This document shows, piece after piece, positions 52,879 to 61,803 of a DNA stretch of 64,000 bases. Positions within the stretch are counted from its first letter, which is position 1; every line of letters starts with the position of its first letter. Under the pieces are notes generated by a model, which saw only the letters and a program-made list of their open reading frames with translations, did not search any database and had not been told where the DNA came from. The stretch lies in NCBI RefSeq assembly GCF_016735115.1, contig NZ_JAERQJ010000011.1, positions 45,585-109,584 of the forward strand, written 5' to 3'. The translations under genes and the position numbers were made by a program. The stretch is from Aquimarina mytili (GTDB lineage Bacteria > Bacteroidota > Bacteroidia > Flavobacteriales > Flavobacteriaceae).

Positions 52879-55731
52879 ATGCCAAAAAGAGAAGAACTTA
52901 AGAGTATACTGATTATTGGGTCCGGACCGATTATTATTGGACAAGCTTGTGAATTTGATTATTCTGGGTCACAAGCATTACGTTCATTGAGAGAAGATGG
53001 AATCGAAACGATTCTAATCAATTCTAATCCAGCTACTATTATGACGGATCCGTCGATGGCAGATCATGTATATCTTAAACCTTTGAATACAAAATCAATT
53101 ATCGAAATCCTGAAAGAACATCCTCAGATTGATGCTGTGTTACCTACTATGGGAGGGCAAACTGCATTAAACCTTTGTATTGAGGCCGATGAAAAAGGAA
53201 TCTGGAAAGATTTTGATGTAGAAATTATTGGAGTAGACATTGATGCTATAAATATTACTGAAGATAGAGAGCAATTTAGAGAATTAATGCTTAAGATTGG
53301 GGTGGGTATGGCACCGCAAGCTACTGCAGGATCATATCTGAAAGGAAAAGAAATCGCTCAAGAGTTTGGTTTTCCATTAGTGATAAGAGCTTCTTATACG
53401 TTAGGAGGGGCCGGAGCATCCTTTGTGTATAAAGAAGAAGATTTTGATGAATTACTTACTCGAGGATTGGAAACTTCTCCTATTCATGAAGTAATGATCG
53501 ATAAAGCATTAATAGGGTGGAAAGAATATGAATTAGAACTCCTTAGAGATGCTAATGATAATGTAGTGATTATTTGTGCGATAGAAAATATGGATCCGAT
53601 GGGGATTCACACCGGAGATTCTATTACTGTGGCACCTGCAATGACACTTAGTGATAAAACATATCAACGAATGCGTGATATGGCCATTCATATGATGAGA
53701 AGTATAGGAGAGTTTGCAGGAGGATGTAATGTACAGTTTGCTGTAAGCCCTGACGAAAACGAAGACATTATTGCTATCGAAATAAATCCACGTGTATCCA
53801 GATCCTCGGCATTGGCATCAAAAGCAACAGGATATCCAATTGCAAAGATAGCGGCAAAACTTGCTATAGGATATAATTTAGATGAGCTAGATAACCAGAT
53901 TACCAAATCTACTTCGGCATTATTTGAACCGACATTAGATTATGTTATCGTAAAAATACCACGCTGGAACTTTGATAAATTTGAAGGATCAGACAGAACC
54001 CTTGGGTTACAAATGAAAGCAGTGGGAGAAGTAATGGCAATTGGAAGATCTTTCCAGGAGGCCCTACATAAAGCCACACAATCCTTAGAAATCAAAAGAA
54101 ACGGACTGGGTGCAGATGGTAAAGGATATAAAAACTATGATCAAATCATAGAAAAGCTTACCTATGCCAGCTGGGATAGAGTATTTGTAATTTATGATGC
54201 TATTCAAATGGGAATTCCATTGAGCAGGATACACGAGATTACTAAAATAGATATGTGGTTCTTAAAACAATATGAAGAATTACATAACCTTGAAAAAGAA
54301 ATCTCAACCTATACCATACAATCACTTACTAAAGATTTGATTCTGGAAGCAAAACAAAAAGGATTTGCCGATAGACAAATAGCACATATGGTAGGGTGTT
54401 ATGAAAGTGAAGTGCATAAGAAAAGAGATGAGTTAGGAATCAATAGAGTATATAAGTTAGTAGATACGTGTGCCGCAGAGTTTAAAGCTGAGACTCCTTA
54501 TTTCTACTCTACTTTTGAAGCCGAAATAGAAACTCCAGACGGAATTGTATCTGTGGCTAATGAAAGCGAAGTAAGCGATAAAAAGAAAATCGTTGTCTTA
54601 GGTTCTGGACCCAACCGAATAGGACAGGGGATCGAGTTTGATTATTGTTGTGTACATGGTGTTTTGGCGTCTGCAGAGTGTGGATACGAAACCATCATGA
54701 TTAATTGTAATCCTGAAACAGTTTCTACAGATTTTGATACAGCAGACAAATTATACTTTGAGCCTGTGTTCTGGGAGCATATTTATGATATCATTAGGCA
54801 CGAAAAGCCCGAAGGTGTTATCGTTCAACTTGGTGGGCAGACGGCATTAAAACTTGCAGAAAAGTTAGATCGTTATGGGGTTAAGATTATTGGAACCAGT
54901 TTCCAGTCCCTGGATTTAGCTGAAGATAGAGGTAGTTTCTCTAAACTTCTGAAAGAAAATAATATACCTTACCCTGAGTTTGATACGGCTGAAACTGCTG
55001 ATGAAGCATTAGAAGTAGCAGATCGATTAGATTTTCCAATCCTGGTAAGACCATCTTATGTATTAGGAGGGCAGGGAATGAAGATTGTGATCAATAAACA
55101 AGAGCTAGAAGAACATGTTGTTGATCTATTACGTAAAATACCGAATAATAAATTACTCTTGGATCATTATCTGGATGGTGCTATAGAAGCCGAAGCAGAT
55201 GCAATATGTGATGGAGAGAATGTATATATCATTGGTATTATGGAGCACATAGAGCCTTGTGGAATTCACTCTGGAGACTCTAATGCTACCTTACCTGCAT
55301 TCAATTTGGGAGAGTTTGTGATGCAACAAATTAAAGACCATACCCGTAAAATTGCACTCGCACTAAATACAGTAGGACTCATTAACATACAGTTTGCGAT
55401 AAAAGATGATGTAGTATATATTATAGAGGCTAACCCAAGAGCATCAAGAACGGTTCCGTTTATAGCTAAAGCTTACGGAGAACCATATGTAAACTATGCA
55501 ACAAAGGTGATGTTGGGTGAGAAAAAAGTTACTGATTTTGACTTTAAACCACATTTAGATGGATACGCGATCAAGCAGCCTGTATTTTCGTTTAATAAGT
55601 TTCCGAATGTAAATAAGAAACTAGGACCAGAGATGAAGAGTACTGGAGAAAGTATCTTATTTATCAAAGATCTTAAAGATGATCAGTTTTATGACCTATA
55701 CTCTAGACGTAAAATGTATTTGAGTAAATAG
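52879..55731 (+). CDS. carB: Carbamoyl-phosphate synthase large subunit
   Basis: A 950-aa synthetase with two homologous ATP-grasp halves. The first half has SILIIGSGPIIIGQACEFDY at the start and motifs ASYTLGGAGASF and EINPRVSRSSALASKATGYP. The second starts at about residue 570 with VVLGSGPNRIGQGIEFDY and contains RPSYVLGGQGM and EANPRASRTVPFIAK. An oligomerisation region lies between. It makes carbamoyl phosphate from bicarbonate, ammonia (via CarA) and two ATP for pyrimidine and arginine synthesis. The protein ends near residue 950, so the C-terminal MGS-like allosteric domain of the roughly 1070-aa enterobacterial enzyme is absent, as in other Bacteroidota. carA is not adjacent. Confidence 0.96.
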   Translation: MPKREELKSILIIGSGPIIIGQACEFDYSGSQALRSLREDGIETILINSNPATIMTDPSMADHVYLKPLNTKSIIEILKEHPQIDAVLPTMGGQTALNLCIEADEKGIWKDFDVEIIGVDIDAINITEDREQFRELMLKIGVGMAPQATAGSYLKGKEIAQEFGFPLVIRASYTLGGAGASFVYKEEDFDELLTRGLETSPIHEVMIDKALIGWKEYELELLRDANDNVVIICAIENMDPMGIHTGDSITVAPAMTLSDKTYQRMRDMAIHMMRSIGEFAGGCNVQFAVSPDENEDIIAIEINPRVSRSSALASKATGYPIAKIAAKLAIGYNLDELDNQITKSTSALFEPTLDYVIVKIPRWNFDKFEGSDRTLGLQMKAVGEVMAIGRSFQEALHKATQSLEIKRNGLGADGKGYKNYDQIIEKLTYASWDRVFVIYDAIQMGIPLSRIHEITKIDMWFLKQYEELHNLEKEISTYTIQSLTKDLILEAKQKGFADRQIAHMVGCYESEVHKKRDELGINRVYKLVDTCAAEFKAETPYFYSTFEAEIETPDGIVSVANESEVSDKKKIVVLGSGPNRIGQGIEFDYCCVHGVLASAECGYETIMINCNPETVSTDFDTADKLYFEPVFWEHIYDIIRHEKPEGVIVQLGGQTALKLAEKLDRYGVKIIGTSFQSLDLAEDRGSFSKLLKENNIPYPEFDTAETADEALEVADRLDFPILVRPSYVLGGQGMKIVINKQELEEHVVDLLRKIPNNKLLLDHYLDGAIEAEADAICDGENVYIIGIMEHIEPCGIHSGDSNATLPAFNLGEFVMQQIKDHTRKIALALNTVGLINIQFAIKDDVVYIIEANPRASRTVPFIAKAYGEPYVNYATKVMLGEKKVTDFDFKPHLDGYAIKQPVFSFNKFPNVNKKLGPEMKSTGESILFIKDLKDDQFYDLYSRRKMYLSK

Positions 55732-55756
55732 GTATAAACAACTCATAAAGTTTTAC

Positions 55757-55785
55757 AAAAGAGCATCAAATCGATGCTCTTTTGT
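55757..55785 (+). terminator. Terminator of carB
   Basis: AAAAGAGCATC and GATGCTCTTTT form a perfect 11-bp stem with a 5-nt loop, 26 nt after the carB stop. Confidence 0.8.
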
Positions 55786-55839
55786 GCTTTTGTTAACGGT
55801 GTAATTGCTTAATTAGTAGTATATTAAAATAAAAAAGCT

Positions 55840-56187
55840 ATGAAAAATGTACTACTATCTGTTTTGTTTTTTGTCGGATTATTTTTGGTGTATCCGAATG
55901 ATAAAAAACCTGTGAATGATTTGAATGACGAATTGTTTTCTTTTGAAATTAAACCTTCGGTCACTTCTCATTTTATAAGTATTGAAACTAATGTGCCTAA
56001 TCAATTGATCGAAATCAAAATAGTGGATCAAGCTGGCCATATAAGGGTAAGGCAAAAATTACATCTTGATAGAGAAATTGATGTGTCTGGTCTTAGAGAA
56101 GGGTTTTACATTGTAAAAGTATATGCTGGCAATAACACGGCCATTAAACGATTTTATAAAGGACAAGATCGCGTTAATACTAAATAA
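55840..56187 (+). CDS. Small secreted protein consisting mainly of a T9SS-sorting-like domain
   Basis: A 115-aa protein with a hydrophobic signal (MKNVLLSVLFFVGLFLVYP). The mature part (about 20-115) is almost only a beta-sandwich like the T9SS type A sorting domain: FEIKPSVTSHFISIETN, LIEIKIVDQAGHIR, then the typical VSGLREGFYIVKVYAGN and a basic KRFYKGQ. The usual PNP motif is not clear, so sorting function is uncertain. A role as a decoy or as a regulator of the T9SS is speculation. Confidence 0.6.
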   Translation: MKNVLLSVLFFVGLFLVYPNDKKPVNDLNDELFSFEIKPSVTSHFISIETNVPNQLIEIKIVDQAGHIRVRQKLHLDREIDVSGLREGFYIVKVYAGNNTAIKRFYKGQDRVNTK

Positions 56188-56315
56188 TACTTCAAATTTA
56201 GAAGAAATACGTTTCGAGAATAGGGTTTTACCCACAAAGGTGATTCTATATATCGGTCAGTAAGTAAGTATTTTTGTTTTTTATCATCTAAGGATATGGT
56301 CTAACTGCACAGTGC

Positions 56316-56711
56316 TTATTCTTCTAAAAGCCCGTCAGCTTGCCAATCCAAAATAATATCTACAGTTTCCTGGGGTAATCTACCCGATTGAGGCATCACG
56401 CGTAAAGGACTAGTAGTAGAGACTCTACCAAATACATCCCATTCTTGGTTAATAGCGATTATAATTTCCTGATATGTACTTAATGCTACCGGTGCTCCTT
56501 GTGTTGGAGGATTACCATGACACTCTACACAGTGAGCTTCAAAAATAGGTTGTACATCAGCATTATAGGTTGATGTTTTACCAGGTATTGGGTTTGCAGC
56601 AGGTGGTGGGGTACCTCCATCTGTGTTAGGCACTGTGTCATCACTGCTACTACAACCAGAATTTACAACAATAACAAGCAATGCTAAAAGGATTACATTT
56701 ATATTTTTCAT
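56316..56711 (-). CDS. c-type cytochrome-like lipoprotein with a single CxxCH motif
   Basis: A 131-aa protein from ATG 56711 (MKNINVILLALLVIVVNSGC, with the lipobox cysteine at residue 20); an ATG at 56741 adds ten polar residues before the signal and is less likely. After a proline-rich linker the sequence VQPIFEAHCVECHG carries the heme-binding CVECH. A methionine in RVMPQSGRL could be the distal ligand. The last helix is ILDWQADG. Proteins of this type are small electron carriers or sensors in Bacteroidota outer envelopes. It stands alone, so no partner oxidase is indicated. The gap 56742-57171 has only a 36-codon ORF at 57002, which I do not support. Confidence 0.8.
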   Translation of the reverse strand: MKNINVILLALLVIVVNSGCSSSDDTVPNTDGGTPPPAANPIPGKTSTYNADVQPIFEAHCVECHGNPPTQGAPVALSTYQEIIIAINQEWDVFGRVSTTSPLRVMPQSGRLPQETVDIILDWQADGLLEE

Positions 56712-57122
56712 AGCATGGGGTTTTGGTACTCTAATATACAAATTTGTATGTATTCTTATAACGCATAATGATTACTACCTGTTGTGTCAATAAGAAAATT
56801 CTTCAAAAAGTGTAAAATCAAAAATTATCATAGTTTCCTAAAGAGCATATGACAAAGTAACTCATCAATCTTAATTCGTACTTCGTAAATCATCAATAGT
56901 CGATCGTAAATCAAAATTTTAACATTTAAGTTTTTCCAGTAACGAAAAATGAAACTGGTATTCTCTAATATTGCACCAGGAAACAAAAAAACAAGAAAGG
57001 AATGATGAGGAAAACCGTAATGCTAATGCTAAAAACAGGCTCTTTTGGGCCATTCAACAATTTTTATGAACCAGTCATCGAAAAAGGGAAAAATCCCCCC
57101 ATTACCATTTAAAAATTAGTGG

Positions 57123-57130
57123 TACGTTTG
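57123..57130 (+). promoter_or_regulatory. -7 box upstream of the first RHS-type gene
   Basis: TACGTTTG matches TAnnTTTG, 57 nt before the proposed ATG at 57187. No clear TTTG is present at -33. Confidence 0.4.
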
Positions 57131-57186
57131 CCGCTTCGCTTCAAAATAATTAACAATTATTAACATTTTTTATGCCTAATCTAACA

Positions 57187-60100
57187 ATGTATAAAACTAA
57201 AAAGAGACATTTAGTATTGTCACTGATCACAATGCTTTTATCTGGCTTTTCTATATATGTAAAAGCTCAGGATAACCAACACGATTTTCATCCTAATAAA
57301 CTTGCTGAGAGTATCGCTTCGAGTCCAGAAGTATCAAGTTTAGGAAATTATGGAAATATCAATGGAAACAAATACAATGGTACCATAAACTTATCAATTC
57401 CTATTTATAATTTAAATTTTGATGGTATAACACTACCGATTCAAATCTCTTATGATTCAAAAGGAGTAAGAACTAATCAAGATGCCAGCTGGGTAGGTTT
57501 GAATTGGAATTTAATGGCATACTCTGCCATAACTCGAACCATTAATGGTTCTGATGATTTAAGAGGAGAAACTACGTCTCGCGGTTTTTTATATAACAAT
57601 TATAATGTTCAAGAACCCCAAGGGGCAGATCCTTATATACCATACAACCAGGTAAGAGATTTGCATACAGGTTTTGCAAGTATGCATATACCTATTGACA
57701 TGGAGCCTGATTTATTCGAATTAAATCTTTTAGGAAAAGCCTATAAATTTAGATTCAAGAAAAAACAAGCTAATAGTGATATTGTTGAAACGGTGGTGTT
57801 CAATGATAATACGGTAAGAATAGTATTCAATTTTAGGAATAAATCTTTTACGATACGAGATGACAAAGGGTTTAAATTTATATTCGCTACCAAAGAGATT
57901 AATACTTCATTTAGTACGGTACCTCATATAAATACTGGACTAACACGTGCTTCAGATGATTTTCAAGCATTAATGGGCATATTTGCCGATCCTAATCGCA
58001 AAGAAGAAAGTATTATTACCAGTTGGCTCTTAAGTTCGATAGAATCTCCTTATGGTAGAAAAATAGTTTTTACATATAAAGAAGGGTTGCATTTTTCTTT
58101 CCCTCGATATAGTGAGTATACAGAAGTTAGTGACCAAAACCTAATACAATCAGATGGAAGTGGAATAACATCTGGTGGGATGTATGTACAAGCGACAACC
58201 ACAGTTATAGAAAATCAATACCTGGAAAGCATTTATGGAGACTTTGGAGAAATCGAATTTATCCATGCTCCCCGATTGGATTTAGTAACTCCGTTAGTGT
58301 TCTCCAAAATGACAAATAATTCAAATATTTTTCTAGTTACGGCTAAAGGAGAAATACGAAGTCACCCTGCAACTCCTTCTTCAAAAGCACCTTTGTTATT
58401 AAACAATATTAAGGTCAAAAACTCAGATAACGAAGTAGTACGTGATATTGTATTCAATCATAGTTATTTCAATCAACATAAAAGTAATGATGTCCATAAA
58501 GAAAAATATTTAAGACTAAAACTGGACGAACTAGTTATTGACGATAAACGTTATAATTTTGAATACATAAGCCCAAACTCATTACCAACAAAAGACACAA
58601 AAGATGTTGATTTTTGGGGGTTTTATAACGGTGCTAATAACTCAGAAAGAATACCAAGTATAGGACGTTTTGTAACATCTGCCTATGCTGGTACTAATTT
58701 AGAAGTAGGTCAGGCTTATGTAGATAATACGATGGCCAATCGATCTGCAGCATTTGCACATAGCAAAATCGGAGCCCTAAATAAAGTAACGTACCCAACA
58801 GGAGGATATTCTGAGTTCGAATACGAAGGGCATGAGGCCTTAATAAAAGTTACACAACCTTATACGATTACAGAACGCCTGTCTAATGGCAGATATCGAT
58901 GGACAAATCTAATCGATGAGGAAAAATACAATTTTACCTATCAATACCTTAAAAAAGCTAAAGATCCGTCATATCGATTAATAGATCACGTAGATCAAGG
59001 TGCTAATGAGGCGTTTGACGAAGTAAATGTCTCCACAAATAGCGAGTTTACGATTACAGAACCTACATCTTTTAAAGCTTCTGGTAGTCGTAAGTGCCAT
59101 CATAATTGTGATAATGTTGGTTTTTATTCGGGTTACCCTATGAGAAGTATTTTAAATGTTGCAACCGGCCAAGAGCAAGTATTGTTTAACTATGGTACCT
59201 CGAATTTCAATGTGCAAAAAACGCTTTCTCCTGGTACGTATAAAGTGATCACTAAATCTTTACCATATTCGTCTAATAATCCGGGATGGCCTGGAATCGA
59301 GGTTGTCAATGAATCCAATATTTATAAGATTTATCTACCCAAAAATGTTGATAATCCTACAGCTCCTAGATTATATGAAGCTTTTGAAATAGGAGGGTTA
59401 AGAGTAAAAAGTATCACTAACTATTTAGAGGATAACTCCTTTAGCAATAAAAAAATATATGAGTATGACGTTGTAAATGCTTATAACGAAAAGGAGACTA
59501 CAGGAATTTTAATGGATGATCTGCTTTATTTTTCAAAAGCCTATGGTTCTATTAGTTATACGCCCAGATTATGGGGGCAGTCTACACTTAAATTAGACTC
59601 AGAGTCTACATTAAGAACATTACCATCAGCTCAAGGTAGTCATATTGGGTACTCTGTAGTGTATGAAAAAGATGTAGATGCATCAGGAAATACAAATGGT
59701 ACCATAGAAACAAAGTACGTAAACAACCCTAATGAATATCATAAGATTAGTTTTCGTAGACCATATTATGATTGGGGTGGCATATCGGGACATAACCCCC
59801 CTGATGTAAGTATTAAAAATGCTTTTGTTCTGGGAATTGCACCAAAAAATAGTTTTGGGTATATCAACGGTAATGTTACTGAAGAAATACTATATAATCA
59901 ACAAGGCGATAGAGTAAGAAGTACTAAAAACAGATACAAAACATTATATGGTATTGCAAGTGATAGAAGTTTTGCCAGAGTAATGGCCTTTTATTATAAT
60001 GGAGGTCCTCCAATGGATTGGGGTAACGATCATATGTCATATTTTACCTATAGATTTCCTCATCATTATGCGCAAAAATCTGTTTTAGAAGAAAGCACAA

Positions 60101-61758
60101 CAGAAGAATATTTAAATGCAGTAATCAATACTACACAATCAAATGTGTTTAATGAAACTACACATCATCTTCGTATTTCTAAATCTAAAGACAGCGATAA
60201 TCACGAAATAGAAACTAGATACTATTATCCTTACGATAGTGATGTGTATGATCTTCCGTATATGGATGAATTGCGAGAGGCAAACCGTATTAGCACTCCT
60301 GTAAAATCTGAAGCGTATAGAGATAATACCTTGCTAAATTCTCAGATAACGAATTATGGCTACAATATTTTTATTACACAAAATAGAGTGTTACAAAAAT
60401 CTGTAGAAGCAGGAAAGGGAGTGATCACTACTGCAAATCCATTACAAAAAACAATTGAATTTGAACGTTATGATGACAGGGGGAATATTTTACAGTATAA
60501 AAAAGCAGATGGACCAACCATAAGTTATATCTGGGGGCATAATAAAATGTATCCTCTGGCCAAAATTGAAAATGCAACGTTTACAGAAGCCGCTGCTGCA
60601 TTAGGTATTTCACAAGGTGAACTTATGAATTTCGATTTATCCTACTCGTTAGATACTCTGCGAGATAATCTTCCACAGGCCATGGTTACTACCTATACCT
60701 ATGAACCCTTGATTGGGATGACGAGTATGACCAATCCCAAAGGATATACAACCTATTATGAATACGATAATTTTAATCGTTTGATGCACCAAAAGGATGC
60801 AGAAGAAAATATCACGAATAAATTTTATTATGGATATGCAGGTGTTACCGACTCATCTAGCGAATATGATCCTTTGGCAATACGTTTTAAAAACTTTCCT
60901 GAGTTTGCGGCAACGCACAAACAAACTGGTTTTCAGGTTACGATAAATGGTGGTTCTGGACAATATGATTATAAATGGGAGTTTGAAGCCCCAGATGGGA
61001 AAGTAACTACTATAGAAAACAAACCTTCCCATTATTTCCATTTCAAAATGGATCAGGCGGGGTATAATACTATTCGCGTTAAATTGACCGATAAGGTTAC
61101 CGGCGAGAAAAAAACAATTACTCAAGGACTTACAGTATATGGTATAAATATCAATACACCTAGAGAAGTTAAGGTTGCTACAAATGCTTCGTTTAGTGTT
61201 GCAATTACTGGAGGTTCGGGTAATTATAGTTATAAGTGGTTGATCTATGGTAGAAATTTTAATCATACTCCCACTACAAGAACCTTTACTATGAATATGA
61301 GTCATAACTTTTATGGGATCGATAAATTTCTGATCTGCGAGGTTACCGATAATACAAAAGGACATACTATTAAAGTGTATAGAGATATTTCTGTATACGG
61401 TGCCGAAGTGGGACAAAGTTGGAACACGATTGTTGATGAATACTACAATTCATATATGAGAAAAGACTACAAAGCGATTCCATCAAAAGGATCAGGCGAT
61501 TATACAATTACATGGACTAGCAGTGCCGATCCCAATAGACCTTATTTGGGAGATACATATGGAATCTCATTATATAACTGTGGAGAATCTGGTTACCTGG
61601 AGTGTACTGTAACCGATAACATGAGTGGACTGAAGCATACCAAAAAGATGAATTTTTACTTCAACCCCGATTATTGTAATAATAATGGAGGTGGTTCCGG
61701 TGGCGGTTCTGGTGGTGGGCCAGACCTTATTGATGATAGTGATAATCATAAACAATAA
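57187..61758 (+). CDS. Large secreted RHS/YD-repeat-type protein
   Basis: A 1523-aa protein from ATG 57187 (MYKTKKRHLVLS); an ATG five codons earlier is possible. After a signal peptide ending VKAQ, the N-terminal part (GTINLSIPIYNLNF, LPIQISYDSKGVR, ASWVGLNWNL) is the conserved start of Bacteroidota RHS-type surface proteins. YD-repeat-like segments lie late (YTYEPLIGMTSMTNPKGYTT, YYEYDNFNRLMHQKD). Three PKD/SprB-like beta domains follow (GGSGQYDYKWEFEAPDG, GGSGNYSYKWLI, SGDYTITWTSS). The last 25 residues are glycine- and serine-rich. There is no RHS core cleavage motif or toxin domain and no visible T9SS tail. The next gene, 45 nt on, carries a second RHS-type protein, so they likely form one operon. 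Confidence 0.8.
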   Translation: MYKTKKRHLVLSLITMLLSGFSIYVKAQDNQHDFHPNKLAESIASSPEVSSLGNYGNINGNKYNGTINLSIPIYNLNFDGITLPIQISYDSKGVRTNQDASWVGLNWNLMAYSAITRTINGSDDLRGETTSRGFLYNNYNVQEPQGADPYIPYNQVRDLHTGFASMHIPIDMEPDLFELNLLGKAYKFRFKKKQANSDIVETVVFNDNTVRIVFNFRNKSFTIRDDKGFKFIFATKEINTSFSTVPHINTGLTRASDDFQALMGIFADPNRKEESIITSWLLSSIESPYGRKIVFTYKEGLHFSFPRYSEYTEVSDQNLIQSDGSGITSGGMYVQATTTVIENQYLESIYGDFGEIEFIHAPRLDLVTPLVFSKMTNNSNIFLVTAKGEIRSHPATPSSKAPLLLNNIKVKNSDNEVVRDIVFNHSYFNQHKSNDVHKEKYLRLKLDELVIDDKRYNFEYISPNSLPTKDTKDVDFWGFYNGANNSERIPSIGRFVTSAYAGTNLEVGQAYVDNTMANRSAAFAHSKIGALNKVTYPTGGYSEFEYEGHEALIKVTQPYTITERLSNGRYRWTNLIDEEKYNFTYQYLKKAKDPSYRLIDHVDQGANEAFDEVNVSTNSEFTITEPTSFKASGSRKCHHNCDNVGFYSGYPMRSILNVATGQEQVLFNYGTSNFNVQKTLSPGTYKVITKSLPYSSNNPGWPGIEVVNESNIYKIYLPKNVDNPTAPRLYEAFEIGGLRVKSITNYLEDNSFSNKKIYEYDVVNAYNEKETTGILMDDLLYFSKAYGSISYTPRLWGQSTLKLDSESTLRTLPSAQGSHIGYSVVYEKDVDASGNTNGTIETKYVNNPNEYHKISFRRPYYDWGGISGHNPPDVSIKNAFVLGIAPKNSFGYINGNVTEEILYNQQGDRVRSTKNRYKTLYGIASDRSFARVMAFYYNGGPPMDWGNDHMSYFTYRFPHHYAQKSVLEESTTEEYLNAVINTTQSNVFNETTHHLRISKSKDSDNHEIETRYYYPYDSDVYDLPYMDELREANRISTPVKSEAYRDNTLLNSQITNYGYNIFITQNRVLQKSVEAGKGVITTANPLQKTIEFERYDDRGNILQYKKADGPTISYIWGHNKMYPLAKIENATFTEAAAALGISQGELMNFDLSYSLDTLRDNLPQAMVTTYTYEPLIGMTSMTNPKGYTTYYEYDNFNRLMHQKDAEENITNKFYYGYAGVTDSSSEYDPLAIRFKNFPEFAATHKQTGFQVTINGGSGQYDYKWEFEAPDGKVTTIENKPSHYFHFKMDQAGYNTIRVKLTDKVTGEKKTITQGLTVYGININTPREVKVATNASFSVAITGGSGNYSYKWLIYGRNFNHTPTTRTFTMNMSHNFYGIDKFLICEVTDNTKGHTIKVYRDISVYGAEVGQSWNTIVDEYYNSYMRKDYKAIPSKGSGDYTITWTSSADPNRPYLGDTYGISLYNCGESGYLECTVTDNMSGLKHTKKMNFYFNPDYCNNNGGGSGGGSGGGPDLIDDSDNHKQ

Positions 61759-61803
61759 ACGTATCACATGTTATATCAAAAACACAATTTAAAACAATAT
61801 CAA

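Noticed and set aside
57002..57112. 36-codon ORF upstream of the first RHS-type gene
   Set aside because: Short, no family, no ribosome binding evidence; the stretch looks like an ordinary leader region.
60853..61416. 187-codon - strand ORF inside the first RHS-type gene
   Set aside because: It is antisense to the PKD-like domains, has no recognisable motif and no promoter.
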